From NCBI GenBank assembly GCA_024752435.1, contig CP103036.1, positions 1,178,001 to 1,242,000 on the forward strand: 64,000 nucleotides of DNA. The letters are read 5' to 3'. The notes under the pieces are model-generated. The model searched no databases, was not told the DNA's origin, and worked only from the letters and a program-made list of their open reading frames with translations. Position numbers and translations under genes: made by a program. Below, piece after piece: positions 46,701 through 58,258 of the stretch (its first letter is position 1; every line of letters begins with the position of its first letter). This DNA is from Allantophomopsis cytisporea. Taxonomy: Eukaryota; Ascomycota; Leotiomycetes; Phacidiales; Phacidiaceae.

Positions 46701-49390
46701 TATGATAAAGGTGGCTGAAGCAACGAGCTGAGATATAATTTAAACTGTGAGTCGTTGCTATGGGAATGGTTAATGTTTAGGTTTGGAATGCCTAAGGGTT
46801 ATCAATATTAGACGCTACCACTGGCAGATGGATTGGTCGTTTTCAATGTTATAAAGTTCTCACAGATTATCATAACGGATTTGGGATGGCGTGTTGGTAT
46901 GAGCAGATGAAAAGGATGCTTTGATTTCTGTTGACTTTGAAAGTTAATTAAGTCAATATTACTATTAGAGGAAGAGGCTCGAATATTGTGCATATGTTGA
47001 GACAAGCTCGTCGAGAGGATCTGAGGGGAACCGAGGTAAGTACGTCCGTCGATGGAAGAACTACATTGAAAGATAGTAGTGAAACAGAGATGGAAATCCT
47101 TTGATATAATATATGTGATATTCTCGCGATCCATACTCAAGTACTGGAATCTGTAGATGATATGTCCCACAAAATGCAGGAATATATCAAGTAGCATGCT
47201 GATAGCATTTCGGCTATAGTGACGCATCGACTGCTACGTTTATGAGACACTTGAGTCATGTCAGTATCAGAGGTATGACTTAGGATATCAGGACCTGTTG
47301 GGAGTATTTCCCAAGGTGAAGTGCATATATCAAAATCTATTGAAAAGCAGAATACGTCTTTTCGAGGGCTGCAAGAGGGTTGGTTGTTCACGCAGCCTTT
47401 ACGTTCCAGTCTTTGTGTGAATAGTGTGTTGGTGAATAGAAGCCATCTCGAGTGATGAATCTAAATAACCTGGCTTGTCTAAACGGCTGCAAGTCAATAT
47501 GCTGCAACAATAACGTTAAAAGGATAACTTGCAAGCTTTTATAAGTCTTGAGTCGTTTAGTACTCTGTCTAATAGCAACGTGAAGCCCGATCTCTATAAT
47601 CTCTCCTCAAGACTTTGTGTTTGAGAGGGAGAGATATATCGTAAATTAATATTTGATGCATCGTATAACATAATTGCTGGTGCAGTGAATCCATATTTTC
47701 TCATTCATACTACAACTGGAGAGGTTGTCACAGAATTGGAGTCTCATAGAAAGCAGACTATGCTGACTTTGCTTCAATGCACAAAACATGTCATACGCGT
47801 TGATGAGCATTACAAACGTTCGTTGTTGAATAGAAAAAGGTGCGATGTCGTCGTTCGTGATTCTTAACTGGACATCGCCTCGAGGATTTCGTCAGGGAGG
47901 AAGTATTGGTAATCGTCTATAATGATGGGCACAGAGAGTGTTGAGCAAAGCATTCAAGATTTCACTAGTATTCTTAGGATTTCAAGAAATCAATAGACTA
48001 ACTCGAACGCGAAGCAACTGGTGCGAAATAATCTTAATCTTATCGATAGCAGATCATGATTATAACCATTGACCATGCAGATGACGATTGTAATATTTGC
48101 TTTAAGCTGATATATGTGAGCAATCTCCTTGTCTTCATGCTCATATACGAAACTCGTTCGTAAATCTCTTGTTCTATTCGGATAAATTACAAACTATAAG
48201 AGCTATACTTCAAGAGCTAGCATCAATTCCCCTTGGTATCGTTCTGGCTGCTGATTACATCAATATCAATAACATTGCTGTACAGTATTGCTTGTTACAC
48301 CTACGGGATACTTAGGAAAAGGTTTTTGGGGTCTTCATACAAAGCCTTCAGGATAAATGACGCGACAGTTGACGAAAATTGAGTTCTAGCATGAGCATTC
48401 AGCTAGTGTCATCTAGGCATATGAAAAGTGAGCACCTATGTATTGGATGTTAGTTGTACTCCGCATTCTGCTCAATAAATAATAATCACTACTCTCTAAA
48501 AGATCTTCCTGATTTACTATTCAAAAACGATAAAGAAATCAAAGAAATTGGGATTATTAATTGCTACTTGTTACTGTCCTAGAGAGTGGCAAGTGATATG
48601 TCCTAAATTATCGACTTGTCAATCTAGCTGCCTGTAAGTGGCCGAGGAAAGGAGTTTTGCTGGTAGAATGGATACAGATTGATCTTTGCAGATTAGCGAA
48701 TACCTCATCATCTTCCAAATAGATTAGAAGGCATTTACATTGAGTGTGCTTCTAATACACAATTTACATAGTTCAATAGAACTCTATGCTCGAGGTAATC
48801 CAGCTAGGCTAGCACTGCTTGAAAAACTTGGTGTGTACCTGAAGGAGGATAGACCCTTTATAAGCTACAGAGCAGTCTAAAGTGGCATTAAAAGCAAGAG
48901 AAGTACTTTAGACGTAAGCACGAAGACATCTTGCTCAATATCAGCCACATTTTACAAAAATACCGTGGAGCGTTGAAAGGATACTAAAGAATTCCGCAGC
49001 TCATTAGTTCCAAGAAATAATCTTTATAGAGATGAGCATCTCAAATACTAAAAGTGTAGCAGTCATTTTGCATAAGTAGCTTCAGCATCTAGGAAGTTCG
49101 GGGAAGACTCGAGATTCGCAGCCATCGCTACTTGAAACCTGAAAACAGGAAGAACCGACGACTTTTGTGTTGATTAAAAACTAAGTTTTCCGATCTTCGG
49201 TTGGTGTAGCCTTGAATTGCCTGCCTGGATGATTAATCGAGATTGAGCAAATGACTGAAGATTCGGTGTTTATACGGAATATAAGATACATGATCAATGT
49301 GACGGTTGGATTTTTCTCAAGTGACATGTGAATGTAATATAGGACAAGTCCCTTTTCATTAGCGTCATAATGCATGTTCAAGCAATTTAG
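46701..49390. other. AT-rich tract, possible transposon remnant
   Basis: About 2.7 kb rich in A/T and TA steps with stops in all frames, and almost no simple repeats, unlike the tract on its left. A short stretch near 48.78-48.88 kb reads as 33 codons of protein-like sequence (starting LYARGNPARLALLEKLGVY) before a stop. No terminal repeats, target duplications or polymerase motifs were recognised. Degeneration by repeat-induced point mutation is a reasonable guess. Confidence 0.35.
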
Positions 49391-50461
49391 TTACACGATT
49401 TCACCAGATTTCATAGATTCCCCAGAGATTGTTTCCATCTCCTTTATAGCCGCCGGTCTCTGGCATCGAGCTTTCTGTTTCAGGTGTGCTTGATATGTAG
49501 CGATTCCGTTGAACACTATCAACACAACAAACAAGACCAACATACACCCAACGACTATCGCCGTTAGCATGATTGCAAAGACAGAGAAGCCATATGAAGC
49601 ATTTATAAATTTGGTGTTGTCCGCAAGTTGATTTGTGGAAATGCCAAGCTGCATCGCTCCAAGGATAACACTGAGGTATGCAAAAGCCACTATGAGCCAG
49701 GCGAAGTTCTCTGTGAAGAAAGAGCCGTATTCATAATATACTTGGTAATAGCCCCGAATGGGCTTACACATTCTTGTTGGTACTAGACGACAGATCTTGT
49801 TCAGTCGCCCAAGTCGCAGTTCACCGTAGTGGTAGCGTTTGTTGATTTTGTAATCCTGCTCTATACCGACGCAGTTGACTATGTCCTTTGATAAGACTTG
49901 CCACTTTGCCCACGACATGGTCTTTGGCAGTATACGAGGTGAATCACGCCCCATGGCAATGTCGTAATCGCTTTCGTATGTAACTAACCAGGTATAACTG
50001 AGGAGAAAACCAAGAGCACGTTCGCAGAGATCAGGGTTATTGCGTAGGTGCGAGTCCCAGAACTCAACGTCAAGAAGATATTCTGGAAGTGGTTTGATGT
50101 AGATGCGAGATCCAGTCCAGGTAAGATGAAGATCGGCTTGCTCGGTAAGAATGATTTCACGACCGATCATGATCTGTTTATGGAGTGGACGTGCTGGCTG
50201 AGGCCTTCCTGCCAGGACAAGCCAGCTGTGGATGTCGTTCAATCTATCCACTTTCATATCGTAGTTCAGAAACTTTGGAATGTCTGACAGAGTTCGTTGG
50301 AGTTTATATGTAGCATCATGATAGACCGGTGGCAAGAGAGCCTCAGAATCACTGACATTCGTGCTTTGATGGTTCTGATATTTGGTGGCTTCATCCTTTT
50401 GGCTGGCTAAATGTATGGGATTATTGGCGAAAGGTGATGTGTAGCTCGAGCTCGAGGACAT
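49391..50461 (-). CDS. DUF6601-type fungal membrane protein
   Basis: Single-exon gene of 356 residues starting MSSSSSYTS. A disordered Ser-rich N-terminus (1-80) precedes a conserved globular part with LNDIHSWLVLAGRPQPARPLH, EQADLHLTW and a Trp/Tyr-rich segment. Near the C-terminus come RGYYQVYYEYGSFF and two transmembrane helices (about 258-280 and 295-325) with a short basic, then acidic tail. This order matches the fungal-specific DUF6601 family, whose function is unknown. I assign it from memory of the family's Trp-rich core. The ATG at 50461 is the only one upstream of the conserved part. Confidence 0.75.
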   Translation of the reverse strand: MSSSSSYTSPFANNPIHLASQKDEATKYQNHQSTNVSDSEALLPPVYHDATYKLQRTLSDIPKFLNYDMKVDRLNDIHSWLVLAGRPQPARPLHKQIMIGREIILTEQADLHLTWTGSRIYIKPLPEYLLDVEFWDSHLRNNPDLCERALGFLLSYTWLVTYESDYDIAMGRDSPRILPKTMSWAKWQVLSKDIVNCVGIEQDYKINKRYHYGELRLGRLNKICRLVPTRMCKPIRGYYQVYYEYGSFFTENFAWLIVAFAYLSVILGAMQLGISTNQLADNTKFINASYGFSVFAIMLTAIVVGCMLVLFVVLIVFNGIATYQAHLKQKARCQRPAAIKEMETISGESMKSGEIV

Positions 50462-51699
50462 GATGTTTATGGAAAATAAAACCAAACCAATGTAGTTGTA
50501 GCAGTGACTATTTAAATGCTTGAACGGGGCTTTCCTTTTTCTTATACTTTTGCTAAAAAGGTTGACTGTTAGCAACGAAAGGATACGACGTCTTATTTAC
50601 GCACTTTTCAACTTGTCTTGGGAAGCTGAGACATGTCTAACACAACCCCAGCTACAAACGCCAGATATTAGATCCTCGTGGTAATGGCTATTATTGTGGT
50701 AATCCAAAATAGACGCCGAGCGCCGCGCCGAATGTTGTACAAGAGTGTGGAAGACGGAAAAAAACAGAAGAAGAAAACCCAACATTGGCAATAATATTAA
50801 TGTGGCAGCAGTATAGTTCTCCGTGGATTGATAATCCTCCATCACTGTATCTTTGTCGTATCACCTCTCGAGCAGTTCCCCAGAAAAAGTGGACAAGGAA
50901 AGGATACATTGATAATTACCCTCGAGCTGCAGATATTTCGATATGGATAGCTTTACGAGGCACTGAAGTTCTCAAGACTTGCGACGATCTTCTATCGTCC
51001 GTTACTAACCATTCATTATCTAACAATATGCACAACGCTGTTGCTATTGTATGTCTCGTACGCGCCGTTGGTATTTGTGACCATTGCGGAGCCAACACAC
51101 ATTGGCGGTGGAGTCGGAAGCCGCGCTCCCCACCCTAGCGGGAACAAGAAGCCTCAGAGAACTTTGAATTGAGCGGTGTGTCACTCACTTCTCTTCTTGT
51201 ACAAATAGTCAGCATCCAATCAAAGTCGGTTAGATGTTGCCTGTCTATGTTTTAGTTGTGGCCATTGGTTAAGTAGCCGCCTTTCAGCGATACTTATTCA
51301 GGTTCGTAAGGGTGCGCCTTCGATGAAGGGAGAAGGACTCTGCATATTCTAAATAAAGAGGATAGCTATGTGACAAAGTTCATTCTCATTTGAATTTCAT
51401 TTCTTGAGCGACATAGCTCGCGTCTGCTAATTGCGAAGGTGTTCACGGTATCAAAGCATCAAAATGGACCAACTCCTCCGACCCCTGAACAATGCCTATA
51501 CCATGATATCAAACCTGTGTGAAGAAAACGAACTCAAGTAGCACAGCGGCTAGCTATGCATTCATAGAAGAGAGAATACCCGAGCAGTCATTTTTTTCAA
51601 CAAACCATCCCCCCATGCAAACCGCCTAATATTATCCGTCTGGAATGCAACGCGCTAAAGTGATTTTTACTGACCAGCCTCAAGCCAGCCGTGGTAACC
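50462..51699. other. Intergenic region between DUF6601 gene and cullin-1
   Basis: Both genes are on the minus strand. The promoter of the DUF6601 gene is at the left and the 3' untranslated part of cullin-1 at the right. Opposing small frames at 50597-51138 show no family motif and overlap each other. Confidence 0.5.
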
Positions 51700-54313
51700 T
51701 TAAGCAAGGTAGCCAAGGTTATCGTCGTCCAATCGTTCGAGATACTCCTTCTCCAAAAGGATGTCGATACATTTCTTGATATCGGGAACTTTCGGTACGA
51801 AACGAGTACGAATTTGGTTGATAGTCTCACTGACCAGCTGGTTGTGCTTCATGTTCTTTCGAGCCTTCATGATACGAACAATAGCAGACTACAACTATGT
51901 CAATTCATGAATCTCACGGGAGTGCAAACTGAGTAAAACATACCTGCATAAGCAATTTTCGGTCCTCCTCGATAGTCTTGTGGGTATCATCTACCTCCTG
52001 CTTTTGCTCGGATTTGATAGCAATGTTAAGGTTGATTCGGATCTTCTTGCTCTTGAAGTCGTAGTTAAGATGGAATGTCGAACCAGGTCCAACTTTGCCA
52101 CCATCGGGGGTCATAGTGAGCACCTTGGCCTTAAGCAAAATACTGAGAGTTGGATCTAAAGGATCTGCGTTAAGCTGAGTAGCCTCTTTGATTTGGTCGT
52201 AGGTGTAGGTGTCACTTTCGTTAAACAGTAGGAGAATGGCCATTTGGTAGGTAGAGACCTGGAAAGTATAAGGAACTTTCGAGTTCTTGCAATAGCCAGC
52301 CTTGACTTCACCCTTCGACAATTGCCAAAGCCAAGTCAGCTTACGACCATTGTGCTTCTGACTATAAAAGGTCGTGAAGCGCTCGCATGCCTTTGCAATT
52401 TCAACAGGAGGTGTAAACTTAGTATTTGGTGCTGTTAATGGCCAAAATCCAGCACCGAGAACAGAATAACTAGCATCAACGGCCTTGACCTCACCAAGAT
52501 TGTTCTCGAACTCCTTATACCCACTGTTAAGGTCCTTAGAGATCTGCATGTCCTGGAACATACGCTGAAGTTTGTTCGTGTACTCGTAACCACAAGCTTC
52601 CTTCAACTTGCTAATCATACTGGTTTCAGCATCATCGGAAGATGATGCAGCACCCACCAATCTGCGAGCAAGCATACGAGAGTAAAACTTTTGGAACACA
52701 TCCTTATCCTCGATATACTTGAAGATGGTCATGATTTGGGTGAGCATGTTTTCGAGGTCATTCTCCTCCGTACCCGAGGCACTCTTCTTCAAAAGAGCAT
52801 CAGTACATTTTGCAAGCAATTCTGGGGACTTGCTCGAATGTTGCTTGCAAATGGAGTTGCGATTGACAAATTCTCTGCATGCATTGTCCAAAGATCTTGT
52901 GAACTCTGGTTCATCCCTAAAAGCCTGCTTCACAAGTCCTTGGTATTGTGTGTGGATGTCAAGAAGAGCATCAACGTATGTCTTTGGCTCCATCTTCTCG
53001 GCATCTGCGGCTACCTTGGCAACCGCAGCCAAACCAGCTTTGCGCACATGAGCCTCGAACTTCAATCTCAATGGCTCCAGTCCTTCGGGTATGCGAGAGA
53101 GCAGCCCGTACATACGCTGCATATCATCATATCGGTCGTTGTCAAGCAGAACTTGGAACTCGTCACGGAGGAGATTCATGTGATCTGCGATCAATGCAGT
53201 GTAACAAGCCTTCCTCAGCGGAGTGATGATATCGGGATGCAGGTACATCTTCACACGCTCCTCCTCCTCATCCAAACGAATCTCTGCCTTCTTCATGTAT
53301 TCCACTATGCTGTTCTCGGCAACAAATTGCTTTGATTCTGCCTCGTAGAATGCCTGGGTTGCAGCAAGGAAAGGCTTTTCAAAGTTAAATCGGTATACAT
53401 CCAAAGTCGACTTTGTAGGGTCTGACTCATCCAACCCCAGAGATACAAAAGAGTTAACAATGCTCTTGATCTGATTGTGCTCGATGGTTTCGCCATGACG
53501 TTGCTTCTCCACCATTTTCAAAACTGCGTCCATAACCTTCTCATGAACAGCAGAGAAGAGGACCTCTCTCCACTGTACGAGGTGAAGCGTATATACATCA
53601 TAAATGTTTTTCTTGCCTTCGTCCATCTCACGCTTGACCCAATGACGGTTGAGGTATCTAAAGAGATGGTTGATGTACTTGGCGGCTGTTGTGTATCGAT
53701 CCCATTCTCGAATGTAGAAGGCAAGAAGTGCCTCATCAACATGGCTTTCTGATTTCGTAACGAGACGGTTGAGATATTGCTGGAGGTACGAGATGAGGTT
53801 TTGGTAGAGATCTTCACCTAATAAATGTGCTATATTCCGTCAGCAGATGTTGCGACGACCAAAACATGGACAGAACTGACCTCCACGGTGTGCACCACCA
53901 ATGACACCTTGGCTACTGGTATTTACAGCCTTTTGTGATGTACAGAAGTTATGAACCGCACTACAAGATGTCAGACACCATACCATATAAGTGTAAGGAA
54001 ATAATTATCAAGCCATACGTGTACACGCCCATATACTAAGTGAAAGCCATCAGTAAAGCGACTAGTAGTTTTATCCAGTTTACTCACAGTAACCATATCA
54101 ATACCGTCTTGCAGGTTGTCCATGATCTTGGATACACCAGCCTCGAGGTATTTCCATCTGTAGTTAAGTAGTCAGCACAAAATGGGTAATAAACTGCTAG
54201 ACCGCTGAAATGTCCGATCGAGCGCAGGCATCATACGTTGCTTCAAGATCCTCACGGTTGGGTACCGGAGGCATCCCATTTGAAGAGGGCATTGATCTGG
54301 TTGCAACAGACAT
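51700..54313 (-). CDS. cul1: Cullin-1, scaffold of SCF ubiquitin ligases
   Basis: Exons 54313-54237, 54157-54088, 54035-54019, 53960-53881, 53817-51944 and 51888-51700 encode 768 residues. The N-terminal cullin repeats contain the Skp1-binding part (TYMGVYTAVHNFCTSQKA, spread over exons 3-4, exon 3 being only 17 bases). The C-terminal half holds the cullin homology domain with YEYTNKLQRMFQDM. The last exon carries the winged-helix tail with IVRIMKARKNMKH, where Lys714 aligns with the NEDD8-modified lysine of human CUL1. It ends DDDNLGYLA as most cullins do. Cullin-1 bridges Rbx1 and Skp1-F-box modules in nucleus and cytosol. The last intron lies just before the neddylation motif. It is divergent from FYV7. 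Confidence 0.96.
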
Positions 54314-54919
54314 GTTGATTTGCGGGGAGACGGAAGTAGGTGTGGCGTAGATGGTGGGGTATTCAGGGTCGCCGGACACGGGTGCGATGAGGGTTGAAAG
54401 TGTACAACAACTTGGATAGAGAGGGTCTATGCTTTAATATGGACCGAGGATCTCGTAGGAGGAGGCTGCGCGAAGGCACGAGATCGTGCTGGGTTGTCGA
54501 TATGGCGAGGCACGCGAACCTGCGCAGATTACGAGTCAGATCCGCCTAGGGCAAAAGCGAATCTGGAGATTATCGAGGATTGTGGAAGGTTATTGGGGGG
54601 TTTAGAAGCAGTAAATAAGAGAGGTTATATGCCCAAGAAAGAGGCGAAATACCTCGAAGAGAACGTGAGCACGGAGATGATGTCGGAGGGGAGAGCATTT
54701 GATGATGCTTAAAGCTCCAGGCATACCTAGGTAAGGTAGGTAGCGTGCGGCTGCCTTGCCTCAAATGCATCACACAGTCTGGTGTCATTGCCTGAGGCGT
54801 CATAGCTCAGCCTCGTCAGAATAATTCCGCCTTGTATGCAGCCTTTGCACCCAAATATTTCTCGAGGCCGATGGCATTCCTTTTCACGTTACAACAATAT
54901 TTTTCTCAAAAGCTTTAAT
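54314..54919. promoter_or_regulatory. Shared promoter region of divergent cullin-1 and FYV7
   Basis: 606 bases between two start codons facing away from each other. A 72-codon plus frame at 54494-54712 overlaps it but has no family motif and would cover both leaders. No specific binding site was recognised. Confidence 0.45.
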
Positions 54920-55606
54920 ATGGCTCCAAAGCGACCACTCGAGGATGATGCGAAAGCTGAGCGACCAAGTAAAAAGCGCTCTGGCTTTAAGGTCGGTCCC
55001 GACAACCTTCCAGATGGAACATGGAGACGAAAAGGTACGTTTGATTGTATAGACTATATTTGGTAGTTTGCTTACATGATGGCAGTTATCAAAATAAAAA
55101 AGGACCTTATTCACAAGGCGAAAGTAAAGAAGGAGTATGCGAAGATCAAATCCCGCGAGCCACCTGTCGATAGACCTATCCCGGATATATCCAACAACCA
55201 GAATACTGAAGAGCCTGCTACACAAGAACTTCATCCTGATAGACAGGCGATGCTCGATAAGCCACGTGAAGCTACACCACCTCCCAAACCTCAACGCGAA
55301 TTTCGCCCACCTCAAGATCGCCCAGAACGCGCAGAGCGCCCAGAGCGCCGAGACAGGAATCGCAAGCTCAAACCAGGATATTTTGATAAGGATATCGACT
55401 TTGCCGAGAAGAAGAAGAAGGAGGCTGCAGAGAGGCAAGCTGAATTCGAGAGGAGGCAGAAAGAAAAGAGGGAGAAAATCGAAGAGAGGGAGAGATTCAG
55501 AAAGGCTATGGCCAAGGCCAGAACTGGTGGGAAAAATGGTCAGAGAAAGCTTGGGAGAGAGAGCAAGGTGTTGCTGGAGAGAGTCCAGCGACTTGTTCAA
55601 GAATGA
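54920..55606 (+). CDS. FYV7: rRNA-processing protein Fyv7
   Basis: Exons 54920-55034 and 55086-55606 encode 211 residues. The protein is very charged: a Lys/Arg-rich N-terminus (MAPKRPLEDDAKAERPSKKR), then FKVGPDNLPDGTWRRKVIKIKK with the splice inside it, a Pro/Arg-rich middle, and a long basic-acidic coiled-coil helix (about 130-190, KKKKEAAERQAEFERRQKEKREK) before a conserved end with GRESKVLLERVQRL. This order fits the Fyv7 family, small-subunit processome-associated factors needed for 18S rRNA maturation in the nucleolus. An in-frame ATG at 54836 would add 28 residues; I prefer 54920 because MAPKRP is the usual type of start. Confidence 0.82.
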
Positions 55607-56174
55607 TAGTGGTTTTTGAGCATAAAATTTCTTATGGCGTATCGGACCAAAGGAGTTACGGAGTCCAAGTTATTGTATCAATATAGCATGTGCTAGTGTT
55701 TCATGTCTCAAGATCGTACCTACTATACTATTATACGCCTTCTATTCTTCATGAAGTCAGATGTCTTGAACTCCTCACATTTTGATCGGAATAAGAAAGA
55801 TCAAATCGGCTAAAAATATAATGGTTTTCTGTGCACCTGGATGCCATGGGAATCTCAAGATAGTTGAAAGTGGCAGGGGCATCAGATATCGAAAACAAAA
55901 CCATCGGTCGAGTTTTCCTATATTTATAAATGGGACTGCAAAAAAATTGCTTCGTATATCGTAACAGAGAATTAGGGAATCTTTTTTAGGTAGATAGTAT
56001 ATCGCATAATCGAAATGCAAGTCCTCATTCTGATACTGGCGATACCCCAGCCTAACAGCAACAGCCTCGCTGACGTAAGCGAACGACATCACCTCGAGCT
56101 GTCGCCCGCGAGATACAAACGACATATCAGCACAGCGTCGAATTCAAGCCAAAAGCCTCCATTAAACCGCAACA
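55607..56174. other. Intergenic region between FYV7 and V-ATPase subunit e
   Basis: Both genes are on the plus strand. It holds the FYV7 terminator and the promoter and leader of VMA9. No gene or repeat is supported. Confidence 0.5.
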
Positions 56175-56652
56175 ATGGCAAACGGGTATGTCTACAGCAG
56201 TCATTTCTATGGTGAAGCAAAATGAACTTTGGAAGGTCTAATCGCTGACAATCTGTCTTGTTTAGCTGGAGCGTCATCATCGGCCTTGTAGTCGTCGTAC
56301 TTGCCTCTGTAGGCGCCTGGTTCTTTTCACCAAAGGGAGAGACTCAAACGTACGATACCCGTCTCCGTTTTTCTGAGCCTCTTGTTGCTCTCTTCGCTCT
56401 TCATCATCTCGAGGCTCTGTATAACAAGTAGCTCATGAGCCTGAAGCTAACCTGGCACCCTACAGTATCTGGAGGTCATCCCTCATCCTCTCCTTTGCAA
56501 GTTGCTATATTATGTGGGGTAAGCCTGCTTCATTCTAAATTTTCAATTAATCTTCAAGCTAAAAGTACGACATAGCTATCACCTTTCTCGCCCAATGGCA
56601 CCCACTTATCGAGCCACGACGCGGTGACCTGCGACCTCAGTTCGCAACATGA
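56175..56652 (+). CDS. VMA9: V-type proton ATPase subunit e
   Basis: Four exons: 56175-56185, 56266-56349, 56466-56518 and 56576-56652, giving 74 residues. The first exon has only 11 bases (MAN and part of a Gly codon). The product has a first helix (about 5-24, WSVIIGLVVVVLASVGAWFF), a short loop, a second helix (about 34-56, WRSSLILSFASCYIMWAITFLAQ) and the end HPLIEPRRGDLRPQF. The LAQWHPLIEP segment is characteristic of subunit e (ATP synthase H family), a small hydrophobic part of the Vo sector needed to assemble the proton pump in the ER and vacuole. Its small size and many introns make it easy to miss. Confidence 0.92.
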
Positions 56653-57130
56653 TGCAAATCGAAATTAGTGGTGCATGAATAGAGCCTGGGACTGGGGCAC
56701 ATTTTTCTGGCGTTTGGGATGGGCGAATGAGCGTGTGCTGTGTATATTTGTACGAACAATTGCATACCGAGTAACTGCTTGAGATGCCTGTCAAAGTGGA
56801 TTGATGGACCAGAGACCTTGTGATTTCATTTCTAACGTGCAGATGGTGCCTAGCTTGATACTGGGTGTTTGACAGACACGGACATGTTAAGGCAGTTGGT
56901 TGCTGGTGTTCTAGATTGGCTCACCCATTATGATCAGAGCGCCGGACCCAAGCCTGGGACTAGTTGCTGGTCAATTCTGGGGACTTAGGAAATCATGCCT
57001 TCATATCTCCAAATTTGACACTGTTCATTTGAGCCTCGTGATTTACATGCTATTACATTGATTAGCAAATGCATTTAAATATCATCATTTGGAATATTAC
57101 TGCAGCATGTATTGCTTCAATCTAGTATTA
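56653..57130. other. Short gap between convergent VMA9 and ARV1
   Basis: 3' untranslated regions of both genes. Nothing else was seen. Confidence 0.5.
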
Positions 57131-58258
57131 CTATCCAAACCCTACCCACCCTCCCCATTCCCTTATGGAGTCTATAAGTGCCCACAGTGCCATGCCATCT
57201 GATGCTACTCCACTATCCCCGACTCCGTCTTCAAGTCCTACAGCCCATAATATTCCGCGTCCCACCGTCCATCTTGACAATGCTCCCACACTAGCCAAAA
57301 TACCCGCTGTACCATAACCACAGTCTAACAGTATCTTCAAGGCTTCGACGTTATTCGCAACAACCGCCCATCCCAGCGATCTTGCTGCTGCGGGGACATC
57401 ATAGTCCCAAATCACCATAAGAATTGGAAAAAGCTTTGTAGACGAGGAGACAAGAAGAGCGGTGCTGACGCTGTTAGGCCTGGCATATGTAGGTAAAAGA
57501 CCAAGCCAATGAAGAGGAGATAATGGAGAGGAGGTAAGGAAGCGTATCGATAGGTGAAAGGAGATAGTGGAGAAAGCGCAGAGGATTACTACGATTGTCA
57601 ATACTATCTCATGGACCAAGGCCGAGAGGCGAACATACAGAAAAATATATACTGCAAAAATATCGGTTGTTGAGAAAGAGCACCGAAGTTACCCTGATCA
57701 GACCTTGTCTCATCGGGTGCTTGCTTTTCAATTCGTGCCCAAGTTAGGTAGACATCAAAAAGGAGAAGCAGAATGCCTAGCCGGATTATGGATGGCTAAA
57801 GAAGCAGTAAGCAAAACATGCCCGTGAATAGATACCCTGGAGACCCATACGTCAACCTTATTGTCTTCTCGTGCTAGGCTGTTGAACAGCAAGTGACGAT
57901 AGACCTAGCAATAGGTCAATATCACGTGATTATTCAATGATCGGTTGAGTCTCGAAAGACTTACTTGTGGTTTAATCAAGACAAGGTCAATGAAAAGAAC
58001 GACAAAGTCCATCTCAACATATTTGTCTGATGAATCATTAGGTAAGCATACAATAGAATTGGTGTTGGACGAACCGGCGAATCGTTTGCAGCCTAGGAGT
58101 AATTAGTTCGAAAACGAGGTCAACTATGCCAGAATTTCGGATGACATACGAGGACATTGTGTAAGTCGCACGCCATGACCGCTCGAACGGTCATCGGCTG
58201 CCGAGTATTCTGTATAAAGGGTCTTCACCGGATACCGACATTCGATGCAAATTGGCAT
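57131..58258 (-). CDS. ARV1: ARV1, sterol/GPI-related ER membrane protein
   Basis: Six exons: 58258-58150, 58092-58075, 58026-57965, 57904-57851, 57795-57639 and 57588-57131, giving 285 residues. The N-terminus has the Arv1 zinc-binding pattern: MPICIECRY followed by LTQCPRCKRFADKYVE, so two CxxC pairs, the second split across exons 1 and 2. VVLFIDLVLIKPQVYRHLLFN is the family signature before the first helix. Helices follow at IIRLGILLLLFDVYLTW, FLQYIFFLILCAFSTISFHL, and LFPILMVIWDYDVPAAARS to NNVEALKILLDCGYG, ending in GWVGFG. Arv1 in yeast affects sterol distribution and GPI-anchor and ceramide delivery in the ER. Exon 2 is an 18-base micro-exon. Only the last exon forms a long frame, so the gene is invisible as a single open frame. 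Confidence 0.93.

Noticed and set aside
52691..53335. 214-codon plus frame opposite cullin-1
   Set aside because: It lies entirely within the cullin coding exon on the other strand and has no family motif.
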